Source of the DNA: Ottelia alismoides
Taxonomy: Eukaryota; Streptophyta; Magnoliopsida; Alismatales; Hydrocharitaceae
Assembly: GCA_037367405.1 (NCBI GenBank)
Contig: JAZKJV010009330.1
Span: forward strand, 124,001-188,000
Direction of reading: 5' to 3'
DNA: 64,000 bases
Below the pieces are notes generated by a model. It searched no databases, was not told where the DNA came from, and saw only the letters and a program-made list of their open reading frames with translations. This document shows positions 44,752 through 55,264 of the stretch, in pieces. Within the stretch, counting starts at the first letter, position 1, and each line of letters opens with the position of its first letter. A program made the position numbers and the translations under genes.

Positions 44752-44977
44752 CAAGGCCTTAAATGTCGGTTTCGGTCACCATTTCGGTATCGACCAAAAC
44801 AGAATTTCGATGGAATTTCGGTGGAATTTCGATCGAAATTTCGGTCATTTCGGTCATTTTTTGTACTAGGACCCCCATATTTCGGTCATTTCGGTCATTT
44901 CGGTCGAATTTCGATTTCGACTGGATATCGATATTCGACAGAAATTCGACCGAATTTCGTTGAAATTTGAGGCCATG
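44752..44977 (-). mobile_element. hAT MITE, copy B
   Basis: 226 bp, inverted relative to copy A. Ends CAAGGCCTTAAATGTC and CATGGCCTCAAATTTC (minus strand), with a perfect 8-bp duplication CTCGCCAC (44744-44751, 44978-44985). Interior of ATTTCGGTC words. Confidence 0.93.
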
Positions 44978-45579
44978 CTCGCCACAATATGTGGACAACC
45001 ACTCCATCTCTAAAAGGGTTGATCGGAAAAAATTGTGGAGACATCCTCGTCGGAGTCCACGGTCGCTGGAGAATGGAGTCTGAAAAAGTCTCCTCGTTTG
45101 AGAACTGGGTCTCTCCCATACTGGCTCAGAGAGTGGGATCTCTACTATGGAGTCCCTATGAAACCATATGAAAACCCTAGCCCACTTGGCATAAGGAATA
45201 AGATATCTACTCTGGAGTCCCTTTGGAACACATGATAACTCTGACCAAAATAAAAAAAGAGGACCACCGAAAAAGTGATGGCAGACATATGCACATCTGA
45301 AAAGGAGTCTTTCTCTCTGGAGAACTCGAAGAAGAATGCCTCGAACTTGGGCTCTCAACCAATCCATAGAGTTCGAAACTGTATTGTAGAATCTGGAAAA
45401 TCTGGCTGGCCTGGACTTTGGAGAATCTGAAAATGCAGCCTGTAGAACTCTACACAATACTCCCCCTTTCTCCCATACTTGTCGAAAAATATTGACTTCG
45501 ACAAAGTTGGGAGAAGACATGAAAATGGAGAGAAACAAAAAAACTGAATTACTTAGCCGATCTCGATTTTTTTCATTTT

Positions 45580-45599
45580 CTCTCTCTCTCTCTCTCTCT
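45580..45599 (+). repeat. (CT)n microsatellite
   Basis: About ten CT units within family I copy 2, corresponding to a purine-rich stretch on the element's own strand. Confidence 0.85.
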
Positions 45600-46500
45600 T
45601 CAAATCATTTCTTCAAATAAGCCGTTCATCAATTTTATGGCCTTTTGTCTTTCCTTTTTTTGCAAAAAAATTTCAGTGTACGGCTTTTCTTTTTTTACGC
45701 TCTTCTTTTTTTAAACAAATACAATTTTTTTATGCAAACATGCTCCCAAATGTTTTTTTCCCTGGGCCCTCTCAAAAAATTTTCTTTAATTTTTTACTTG
45801 GCCTGAATAGCAACATGGCCTCCTTATTTTTTTAATGCAGCTTTAGCCCACTTGGGCTTGCTCTCTCCTCTTCTTGTTTTTTAATCGCACGACCCATGTG
45901 GGCCCTCGATTTTCTTATCTAGGGTTCCCACTTGGGAACTCTCTTCACACGCGGCCCTGATGGGATTCTGTATTATTGCCGTCGCCACCGACTGCAGGAG
46001 AAGATAGAGAGAGGAGTCCCGCCACCTGGAGCAAATCCCGATGGAGCATGATGGGGCTCTGCCGCCCATGGAGCTTGATGGAGATGCGCCGAGGGGGAGA
46101 GGCGGCATTGCTGTCTGGATGAGAGGCTGTGGGAGAAGATCGGTCTTGCGCCGCCATCGATCTGGAGCTGCTTCATCGCAAGGGCTCTCAAGGGCTTCGT
46201 CGCCTAGGGCTGTTTCTCTTGTGCGCCGCCCCCGATTAGAAGGAGCTCGCGCTGGAGGAGATCGAGGGAAGGAGGGCGATGCTTGGAGCAAGAGGACGAC
46301 ACAACTGGGTTCGGTAAGAGGGCGCTGAAGCATGCAGATGTATGGGATCTTCGTTGGTGGGTGTATGGAGCGCCGTCTGGCGCGATGGAGGAGTTGCACA
46401 AGTAGGAGGAGCGCCCCTTGGGACTGTACTTGAAGATGCTCGCGCAAGGAGCCTCCTCTTCGGCATGCAGAAATCTTTGTCCCCTTTTTCATCATTCCTA

Positions 46501-46916
46501 CACAGAAACTTTTTTGCATCATTCCCTTGTTAAGAGTTGAACTCATTAAGAGTTTTTTTGCATCATTCCCTTACTAGATGGTGCTTAACAGAATATTTCC
46601 CTTGTTAAGAGTTGAACTCAGGAAAAATTCTGAAAATTCATCCCGCAACAAAGATCTGGAGGACGGCTGCCGGATGGGAGATTCGGAGTGGAGAGAGGCA
46701 CGGGTACTATGGGAGGTTCGGAGTGGTCTACTTGCGTGGGAGAGAGCCACCAAAAAAGAAGCGGGAGATCAAACGAGGGCTAACAAGCATGACATCTCGA
46801 GTACGGAGGAAGTTTGGACCATGGTTACTGTCACAAGGGTAAATCTCAAACTCTAATTTTTTAGACTAACCTGTGCGGCGTTTGCTTCGCGCAAGCTAAC
46901 CAGCCTTCCCCTTGCG
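46501..46916. other. Unassigned sequence with short direct repeats
   Basis: A 22-base text (CCCTTGTTAAGAGTTGAACT plus CA) occurs at 46524 and 46599, and TTTTTTGCATCATTCCCTT occurs twice between 46510 and 46573. No gene recognised. Confidence 0.5.
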
Positions 46917-47554
46917 TGTAGGATGTACACCATCATACCGATTAACCACGCCGCTAGAATACTCGTACACAAGCACTCAAGCACAAGGACACAAGAGCAA
47001 TTGGCACTAAACCCTCTTTGTATTGCAAGAGACTCACTCTGAGTGTGATATCTACAAATGAGCTCTACCCCTCCTTATATAGACAAGCCAGATGTATACG
47101 AAGGGACACCATATTACATGTACAATGAATGCAAGGGCTCTTAGTCTTCTACGGAGACCCTTCGTCTTCAAAGATGAGTCTTCGTGGGCTTGGCTCTTCA
47201 TCTTCCGTGCAATACCTTCGTCTTATGCAACCGACGCCACGTCACCCGCTCCTTTAGCATGCCATGTCGTCGGCCTCATCAGCACGCCATGTCATCACGC
47301 CATTTCACCACGCCACATCATCAGTGGGCCCCACGTTCCTACATAGGATGTTGCAGCTCAAGCTCCATCAAGTGCCGCCGAACACTTGTGTTGTGCCAAA
47401 GGGAACCTGCGGTCCTGCGGTAAATCTCATCTTTAGCTGTCCGCAAGCTAAGGTGAAGTCCTCCAGAACTTCGTAGTATGGCCACCGAACCACACGGTCA
47501 TGCGATACCGCTATCACACGATATTCCCGTACCACGGGAGTTGGGGGTGTTACA
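46917..47554 (-). repeat. LTR-like block with TATA box (minus strand)
   Basis: On the minus strand it begins TGTAACACCCCCAAC, a start common to plant Ty3-type LTRs, has CTATATAAGGAGGGG (about 47065-47080) as a plausible TATA box, and ends CATCCTACA. Length 638 bp. Flanks TTGCG and GTTAC do not match, and no primer site is adjacent, so whether it is a solo or truncated LTR is open. Confidence 0.45.
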
Positions 47555-47559
47555 GTTAC

Positions 47560-49350
47560 TCATAAGAAAAAGGGAAAACGATGCTATCATTGTGGCGTCT
47601 ACGTGCATCAAGCTTCATAGTTCTCGCACCCGGCAAGATGCGTTATTTGTGGTGAGGTCAGGCACCGTCAGGAAGTTTGCCAGGTTTGTGGATAGAATCC
47701 TCGGCAAAAAAAGATTTCGGTCGAAGGAAGTATTCAGTAGAAAGGAAATCTTATGCTACTGTGGTTCAAGATGGGTTGACAAAGGCAGAAGATGACCTGA
47801 AGACCCTATTGCTCATTGGCTATTCACAGAACAAGGTCATGGATTTTTATTCATAGAAGATGGGTTCACATGTGATGTGCTGGCTGTAAATTCAAAACAG
47901 TGTTGCGCGAGGGGGTTGCCATCTGCAGAAGCAACTAGGCTCCTGCTCGAAAAACATCCGCCTGTCTCATGGCGACACCCAAGATTCGCGGATGGCGAAG
48001 AAGCAGTTGGATACACCATCATGCGAGTTCTTGGAGTGTCGTTTCTATTCGTAATGTCGCAACCCTTAGTCCTACATTGAGGGATTTAGGGTGGGTCACG
48101 AAAATCTTATCGGACGATCTACAACCGAGATCCGACCCTTGAACCACCATTTTAACATTTAGTAGGACAACCAATGGTTGAGACAAAAAGGCTATGTTCG
48201 CTGCAGATAGGCCGTGCAACTTTTTACCTCACTGTCAAGGCTCTTGCGCCACCCTCGCCGCCGGAGGCCAGAAACATCGCCAGCTCAACGTCCTTGTCAA
48301 CGGCGACCCAAAAGATTGCGACCCCTCGGATTCCAGCCAAAACAAAGATGGAAAATTTCCAAATATTTTCAAATTCGGCCAACACCGGAAAGAAACCATT
48401 AATTGCAGTTTCTGTCCCAGAAGATTCTGTCAAAGGCAAAAATATCTTACCTTTCAGGGGGATTGCGATCCCTTGGATTCCAAAGATACAACAATCATTA
48501 AGTCTGCATCGGGAAGAGTGGAACATGATTTACTTTCCGCTTCTTTGGATATGCCCCCAGTCACAAACAACGTCACTCTTTCCTTACTCGGGGACAAAAC
48601 CCTAAATGAGGACTTGCAGCACTCCTCTGCTATTCGGACGGAATTCTGGGAAATGGGGACTTGACCCGATTTAGGGGAAGAACCCTTCCAATCGAATCTT
48701 GATCTGATTATCTTTAATTAATCCTTAACCCAAGAACCGCCGAATGGCCCGATTTTCGCTATTGAAGCTCCGCATGGTTGGAACCGGGATCTCTTTGCTC
48801 CTCCTATTGGTCACTCCGACTCCGACAAGAAACTTGCTCCCCCAGATCATCTTTCAGGAGCACTTCCTGTTGGTAACTCTGACTCCCAAGTGGTGGTGGC
48901 GTCAGAACGAACACAGGAGGGTCCCGATGGCGCTCGAGATTTGGCAGCGATGGCGGTTTCCTCAACATATGGTTCAACGAATATCCCTTTGGCGATGGAG
49001 AGTACCCACTTCCCCCTTGATGAAGTATTAGATCAGAGATTGGGCAAATTTCTTATGGGCGCTTGAGATCTAACCTCCATCAGGAACTTGTCTCAAGTGG
49101 TTGAATACCTGGAAAAAACCTTTGGAGAATTTCAGTCGAACAATTTTTCTGAAAACCATGATATGCCTCCTCTGACATCCTCCTCCACCTCGGTGCAATC
49201 AGAAACAGGTATTGATAGGAGGCAAAAAATGGCAAAGACCTAGAAAAAGCCAGTCCAAAGGGAAAGGAACGGATCACACTATCTCCGAGAGCAAATATGT
49301 GGTGGCTCTTGCTGCAGGAGTAGTACTGATAGAGGGTAAGCTACCAGTTA
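47560..49350 (+). pseudogene. LINE B ORF1 remnant
   Basis: Two CCHC-like knuckles near 47576-47680 (CYHCGVYVHQ, then CVICGEVRHRQEVC), separated by an in-frame TAG. Downstream frames (48174-48664) carry ordinary ORF1 linker text with several frameshifts. ORF1 protein binds element RNA. Confidence 0.72.
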
Positions 49351-49378
49351 CCCAATGAAGGTCTTGACTTAGAATGTT

Positions 49379-49603
49379 TTTTTTGAAATTAAAATACGGG
49401 TGAAGCCCCAATGGGGCTCACCTTAACGATTCATTGATGAAGTTCAATAGTTACAGAAAAAGATGGGGGGAAGTTCGAAAGAAAAGAACATCAAAAACAC
49501 ACCCCAGAAAGAACGAAAGTTTCTGCTTCCCAATCCAAAATCTTAGACCGTTCCCCTTGCTATTCTTCTGAAATGATTGATGCCTCAGTCAAGACTAAGT
49601 CAT
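49379..49603 (-). mobile_element. 5'-truncated poly(A) retroposon, inverted
   Basis: 225 bp with poly(T) at the left (poly(A) tail of a minus-strand insertion), flanked by a 17-bp repeat TCTTGACTTAGAATGTT / TCTTGACTTAGATTGTT (49362-49378, 49604-49620; one mismatch). It interrupts LINE B exactly at the WNVR motif that starts the endonuclease. The text GAGCCCCATTGGGGCTTCACC near its 3' end can form a hairpin, as in some LINE/SINE tails. Confidence 0.88.
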
Positions 49604-50442
49604 TCTTGACTTAGATTGTTAGGCGTCGGGGTGACCCTGTGAAGAGGCGTCTGATCGGAAAAAGCCTCTCCGAATGGTGCTGTGATATTGTCCTGCTACA
49701 AGAAACTAAACTCTCTTGCTTCCCCACCTCTACCTGGGAGTCGATGGGGGCTGGTTTAATTAGTGGCTACCGATCTCTTGACGCAAATGGTGCTTCCGGT
49801 GGTCTGATTCTCACTTGGAAAGATCCGCTGTTTTCTTTTATCACTGGAATCCGAGGTAGGCATGTCTTAGTGATACTCTTGGAACATAACTCTACTAGTT
49901 CACAACTGGCGGTGTCTTGTGTCTATGGACCGCGCACTCACTCTTTAACAGAGGAACTCTGGACTGACATCCGTTCAGCTAGGGATGCTCTTCCCGAGAT
50001 TGCTTTACTTTTAGATGGGGATTTCAATGTCTCCCTCCTATCCTCTGATCGCCCACACTTACATGGTGGACATGACCCTGGCTCCTCAGATTTTGCCGAT
50101 CTTATTGATGATTTGGAGCTCGAGGTGATTGACGCGAGCGACACGAAATTCACTTGGAGGAGTTCTGGCTCTCGGTCACGCATTCACCGATTCCTGGTCT
50201 CTCTGGAGGCTATGAATGAGTACCCCTTATCTTTCCGCACTTCAAGAACACGTACGAGGTTGGATCACTCGCTACTAATCTGGGACTCTGGTGCTGATTC
50301 ACAACCGAGGGGATTTTTCAGATTCGAGCGTGCTTGGCTACTGGAGGACTCTTTCAGAGACTTATTGTACTCCCACTGGTATTCTACCCCTACGTCAGGG
50401 TTTGCTGCATCACGCCTGGCACAAAAGCTAACATCGCTGTGA
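49604..50442 (+). pseudogene. LINE B endonuclease domain
   Basis: A 267-codon open frame from 49639 encodes most of the AP-type endonuclease: IVLLQETKLS, GASGGLILTW, CVYGPRTH, the catalytic GDFNVSLL (aspartate present), RSRIHRFL and LDHSLLIWDS. The family normally has SDHSPI in the last motif; here the serine is changed and the histidine kept. The endonuclease nicks the target to prime reverse transcription. It ends at a TGA (50440). Confidence 0.85.
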
Positions 50443-52060
50443 AAACATCTATATTTTTATAATGCCATTAGAGAGGCTAGCTTGTCTTGTCACATGATAG
50501 CTGAGGGTGTGGTTCACAGAATTGATGACATGGAAGATACCAGAGAGATCCATGTTTATGAATTGGTTGAAAGAGATGCGACCCAGAATACCATTGCAGC
50601 GAAATATAGGAAACAAGTAGTTGAGTGGAGGCATCATTCTAGACAATGTTGGCTCAAAGATGGTGATGTGGATACTGGTATTTCCACTGTGTGGCTAGCA
50701 GAAGACGATGACACAACTTATTCAGGTCTGTGGTGGTTAATGGCATTTGAGTGGAAGGTGATCGTGAGATGGGCATGGCTATTGCGGATCACTTTCTTGA
50801 ATTGTCAACATGATAGGAGGACAGAACTTGGAGATGGACTGGCTTGGGGAAAACTAACATTACAACAGACTACACCACCAATCTTGAACAGAACTTTAAT
50901 ATCGAGGAGGTGAAGAATGCTGTGTGGAACTTGAACGCGGATGGTGCAAATGGTTTCGGATGGCTTCCCCATCTTCTTCTATAGTGAATTCTGGACATTA
51001 TTGGGGAAAGAGGTCTTTGATGTTGTTCTGGAATTCGCTCAGAGTAATGTTGGGTTCGACATGCTTAACAAGTCACTCATATTTCTAGTTCCCTAGAAGG
51101 ACGCCTCGGAGAGGGTGGAGGAGTTCAGGCCTATCGCTCTTTCGAACGCAATCTACCAGAGTTATGGATCATATCATCTCCCCCTTCCAGTCGGCCTTTA
51201 TTCCTAATAGGCAAATTGCGGACAACCTTGCCATGGATACTGAGATCATCATAGATTGGAAGCGAAGAGGGTACAGGGAATCCTTTGGAAGGTGGACTTC
51301 TCTAAGGCCTATGATACGGTGGATTGGCGTTTCCTTTGGGCAACGTTGAACAAACGAGGCTTTCCTGACCGCTGGATTCCTTGGATGAAGCGCCACATTA
51401 CTACTACATCTTACTTTGTGTTGGTTAATGGTCGGCCGTGCGGAGGCTTTTTCCAGCCTCAAAGGAGTGTTAGATAGGGTTGTCCCCTAGCCCTATGTTG
51501 TTTGTTATTGCAGTTAATGTGCTTGCTTGCATGGTGGGGCAAGTGGTTCGTAGTGGAATCACAATTGGTTACTCAAATGGCGACATTTCTGTTCCCATCT
51601 TACAATATGCAGATGATACAATCTTTTTCATCGAAGGTGGTAGGCCAGCGGCAAGAGACATGGCTGACACTCAGAAGATCTATAGTGAGATGTTTGGGTT
51701 GGTTCTCAACCTTGGGAAACCCATTACCATTCCTTTTTCTCTTTCCAAGGAGGTGGCCAAAGATTGTGCTGAGGAGCTGGCACCTTGTGGTACTCTTCCG
51801 ATATGTTACCTTGGCATTCCCCTTACCAACAGTAGACTAAAGATAGTTGACTGTCTGCCGATCATGTAGAAGATGGAGAAGCTATCGGGATGGAAGACTG
51901 CTATTTTGTCCAGAGTCAGAAGACTTGTACTACTTTAAGCGATCCTCTCCTCTATTCCAGTATTTTTTATGTCCTCTCGTCTCCTCCGTGTTGGTATCAA
52001 GAACATATTAGATGGGGCAAATCGGGGCATGAAGGCGCTGGAATTCACCTGGTAGATTGG
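50443..52060 (+). pseudogene. LINE B reverse transcriptase
   Basis: In several frames: AVWNLNADGANGFG (50930), VEEFRPIALSNAIYQ (51115-51160), IISPFQSAFIPNRQI (51170), VDFSKAYDTVDWRFLW (51292-51340) and the catalytic YADD intact at 51606-51617 (ILQYADDTIFFIEGG). Stops and frameshifts separate them. Confidence 0.83.
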
Positions 52061-53148
52061 GAGTCAATTACTATGCCCAAGAGTGATGGTGGCCTTGGGG
52101 TCAAGCGCATGGAATCAATGAACATGGAACTTTTACAGAAGTGGGTTAATGAGCTTTGGGGGTAGAGATGAAGACATGTGTTGTAGGCTAATTCGCATGA
52201 TCTACAATATTGGGGACCCTCTTGTCATGTTGGACCGTCCGCAACTGCTACACCCATCAACCTTTTCGAAAGGAATCACCACGATACTCCCTCACTTTCA
52301 GGAACTCTTTAAACTTGTGCTTGGTAACGATAACTCTTTCTTGTTCTAGAAGGACAACAGGACTGGTGATGGAGCCCTTTCCTTTCGCTTCCCGCGGCTT
52401 TTTGCATTAGTGGCTCATCGTGATGTGCCTGTTTTGGAGTGCTGGATCGATGGGAATTGGATGCCCCCATTCCTTATTTACTTTTCTGATCAACGACTTG
52501 AAGAATTCCTCACTTTGCGTCAATCCTTAAGACATATGGACATACCATCCGTGGGCAGAGATCATTGGTGGAAGGAAAAACCTTTCTCTGTAAAAAGAGC
52601 TTACCATGCAATATGCAGACCACAGCCTAGGACAGATATGTTGGTTCGTGACTGCAACCTAATTTGGGAACCACGTTTACCAGACAGAATTGGTTTCTTT
52701 TTGTGGCTGATGCGGCGAAAACGTATCATGACAAGGGGTCGTTGTGCAAAACTATTCGTGGAGATTTCCAACAGATGTCCTCTATGTTATATACATATTG
52801 AAACAATTGATCACCTCTTCTTTCAGTGTGCTAAAACAACCCCAATTTGGACCGATGTTAATCAAAGTTAACCCAATCCTGTTGACCTCGACCTTTTCTA
52901 GGAATCAATGGTTGCTACGAGGAATCACCCTAAGGAAGAGTTCATTCATTTTATAGCTACAATTTGGGCAATATGGCCAGCTCGTAACGATGCACTTTTT
53001 TCTTCACAAAGATTTTATTACGAAAATGCAATTTTTCACTCGAGGTCTCTTCTCGAGTCCTGGCTCCTGTAATTTCTTATGTAACCCTACCCTTTTAGCA
53101 ATATATTTGGGACACCATAGCTCGTTTCCCTTTTTGGTCTCAAGAAAA
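52061..53148 (+). pseudogene. LINE B C-terminal domain and 3' end
   Basis: The frame 52410-52871 reads DHWWKEKPFSVKRAYHAI, CNLIWEPRLPDRIGFFLWLMRRKRIMTRGRCAKL and CPLCYIHIETIDHLFFQC, a zf-RVT zinc-binding domain. The 3' region then reaches the A-rich end near 53148. Confidence 0.83.
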
Positions 53149-54725
53149 AATCATTCCAATTACTATTCTGAATCCTCGTGCCATTTTCCAATTATAGGTT
53201 GGCATCTTGATGACTATGCTAAAGCCTCTCCTTAAGTTTTGAGTCTCATGTTCACTTCTCGCTAGGGGTTGATAGTCCCACTGTGACGTTGACACCACAA
53301 CCAGCATTGAATATTGCATAAAGATTGTAGTGCAACAATATGGATATTTGAGTTGTGGTGTGCTAGTGGAGCTGCCACTGATGGTGCTTCCAACGGTGGA
53401 GGCAAGGGGGACATAAAATATGTGACCATAGCCGATGGTTTGGTGGTGTTGATTTGACTTGAGGGTAGAGCGATGCAACGATGCCTTAGGAAGGCCTTTG
53501 GTCATTGGCAAAAATCTCGAAGGTTGGGTGGTTCACAATGCATGGAGGCACTTGTGGAAGGAATCTAGGTGGCACGGGAGCGACTTCACGATTGATGGGG
53601 TTGAGCATAGGTCGATGATATTGAGATAGGGAATATGATACTGAAGGCTATTGTCAGTATTGTGAGTTTGATACATACGTCTGTGGTATGTGTGTCAAAA
53701 TGATATTGTACTAGTGTCGGTACACTGGGAAATGACAATGATAATGCCATTTAATGTAGGTTGTCATGGGTTGTGCCTTTAAAGGGGACTTCTTTCAGAG
53801 AGCATGCAATGCACACAACCATGCGAGTGGTTTCCATGAGTAGTTTATGAGGTTTATTATAGGGGAGGAACGTGTTGGTAGTGTACGGTGCATGTACGTG
53901 GGAGGTGCGTGGTCTTGTTTTTCTTTTCCATTTTGTCCATTTTTTTCACGATATATTTTAACATGTATGCTGTTTTATGTGGATTGTTTTGTTCATCTCT
54001 CTCTCTTCGTAGCTCCCTTTTTGTTGATTTCTTTCTTTTTTTGAAATGAGGCGCACCCTTGTTGGGAAAATCAAAATTACATGAAATGTATTTAGCCAAA
54101 GCCCAAAGGGGAACCCGGTCTTTTTCATATTCTCCTCCCTCTTTTGCTTGTTTTTTTCAATAGCCTTATGATTTGTTCCCTTTGGACTGCTTTGCCTTTC
54201 CTGTTGGGCCTAAGCATATAGAATCATACAAAACAAAGAAGGGAAGGAACCCATGCCCTCTTCTTCCTGTCATCTAAGGTTCTGCATAATCCATCAATTT
54301 TTTTCTTATTTGTGTCGCCTCTATGCTCCAATCATGCACCATTACCATTGGCGCTTCTCTCATCGGTTTCTTTAGGAGGTGAGATTGAAGGGGCATGGGT
54401 GGTCATCTCCTCCATCACACGCTTCCATCTCGAAGCCCTAGTTTGATCGATTGGATTTTATTGGAAGTAAAGAGGGACTACAAGGCTTTCTTCTCTTGAA
54501 TAAATGCTACCATCATATGTCGCTTGTCGTTTGAGGTTCTATGCTCACTACTGGCACTTGTGGTTCTTGTCTCCCATGGTGCTTCTCTAACACTCTTCTT
54601 GCTACGAATAGGATTCTAGAACATATCCAATACCCTTGGTGTATGAGAGGGTGGTGATGCCCTAGCTTGGCGAAGATTAACACATCTATTTAGATCGATT
54701 GATGTATTGTGGTTCTCATACTATG
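53149..54725. other. Unassigned non-coding DNA
   Basis: No convincing gene. At 54028-54110 a T-run followed by TTTTTTTGAAATGAGGCGCACC resembles the poly(T) side of an inverted LINE-type retroposon (compare 49379), but no duplication is clear. Confidence 0.45.
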
Positions 54726-54733
54726 TCTTCAAA

Positions 54734-54949
54734 CATGGCCTCAAATTTCAGCGAAATTCGATCGAATTTTTGTCAAATATCGATATCCCGTCGAAATTGA
54801 AATTCGACCGAAATGGCTGAAATGACCGAAATATGGGGGTCTTAGTACAAAAAATGACTGAAATGACCGAAATTTCGGTCGAAATTCCAATGAAATTCCG
54901 TTTCAATCGGTCATGGAAATGGTCACCGAAACCGACATTTAGGGCCTTG
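54734..54949 (+). mobile_element. hAT MITE, copy C
   Basis: 216 bp, same orientation as copy A. Ends CATGGCCTCAAATTTC and GACATTTAGGGCCTTG, flanked by TCTTCAAA (54726-54733) and TCTTGAAA (54950-54957), 7 of 8 matching. Interior of ACCGAAAT words. Confidence 0.92.
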
Positions 54950-54957
54950 TCTTGAAA

Positions 54958-55264
54958 TGCACAAAAACCAAAGTAACTCCTTTGCCTCGTGTCGCAACGA
55001 CCACTAGTAAAACACACAATTTGAGAACTTCGAAAATATAAAAAATACAATTTAAACAATTTTGAATATTAATGGTAATATCCTTGGATTTTGCTCTGAT
55101 AGCACATGGAAGTAAAAAGTATGTACAACATCATGAAAAAAGATAAAAATATAGGCGGGGTCCATTTGAGATCGTTTGAATGATTGCCCTACCCCATGGG
55201 AGAAGTGACCTTTTAGATCAGTTTTCAAAATTAGCATCTCAAAAAATACAAGTCGTGTAGGGAT
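54958..55264. other. Unassigned non-coding DNA
   Basis: AT-rich. TTGCTCTGATAGCACATGG near 55088 resembles the complement of a retrotransposon primer site, so a minus-strand LTR-element remnant is possible, but nothing else supports it. Confidence 0.35.

Larger units (their letters stand above)
44168..46500 (-). mobile_element. Family I non-autonomous LTR element, second copy (inverted, 5'-truncated)
   Basis: A minus-strand relative of 10310-12882. Its 3' LTR is 44168-44470, next to the polypurine tract (CTCCCCCTCAAG on the plus map). Words shared with the first copy in inverted order include the CTCCTCGTCGGAG units, the CATGCCGTGCAGGTGAGGAGG text (44610) and the AGGGTTCCCAC region (45920). 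No second LTR is found on the right, so the right limit (about 46500) is approximate. MITE copy B is nested at 44752-44977. Confidence 0.78.
47555..53148 (+). mobile_element. Degenerate L1-type LINE (LINE B)
   Basis: ORF1 with knuckles (47560-49350), AP-endonuclease (49620-50440), RT (50900-52060) and zf-RVT C-terminus (52080-52870), ending near a weak poly(A) (TCTCAAGAAAAAATC, 53137-53150). It is split at 49379-49603 by an inverted retroposon. No clear target duplication was found. Confidence 0.85.
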
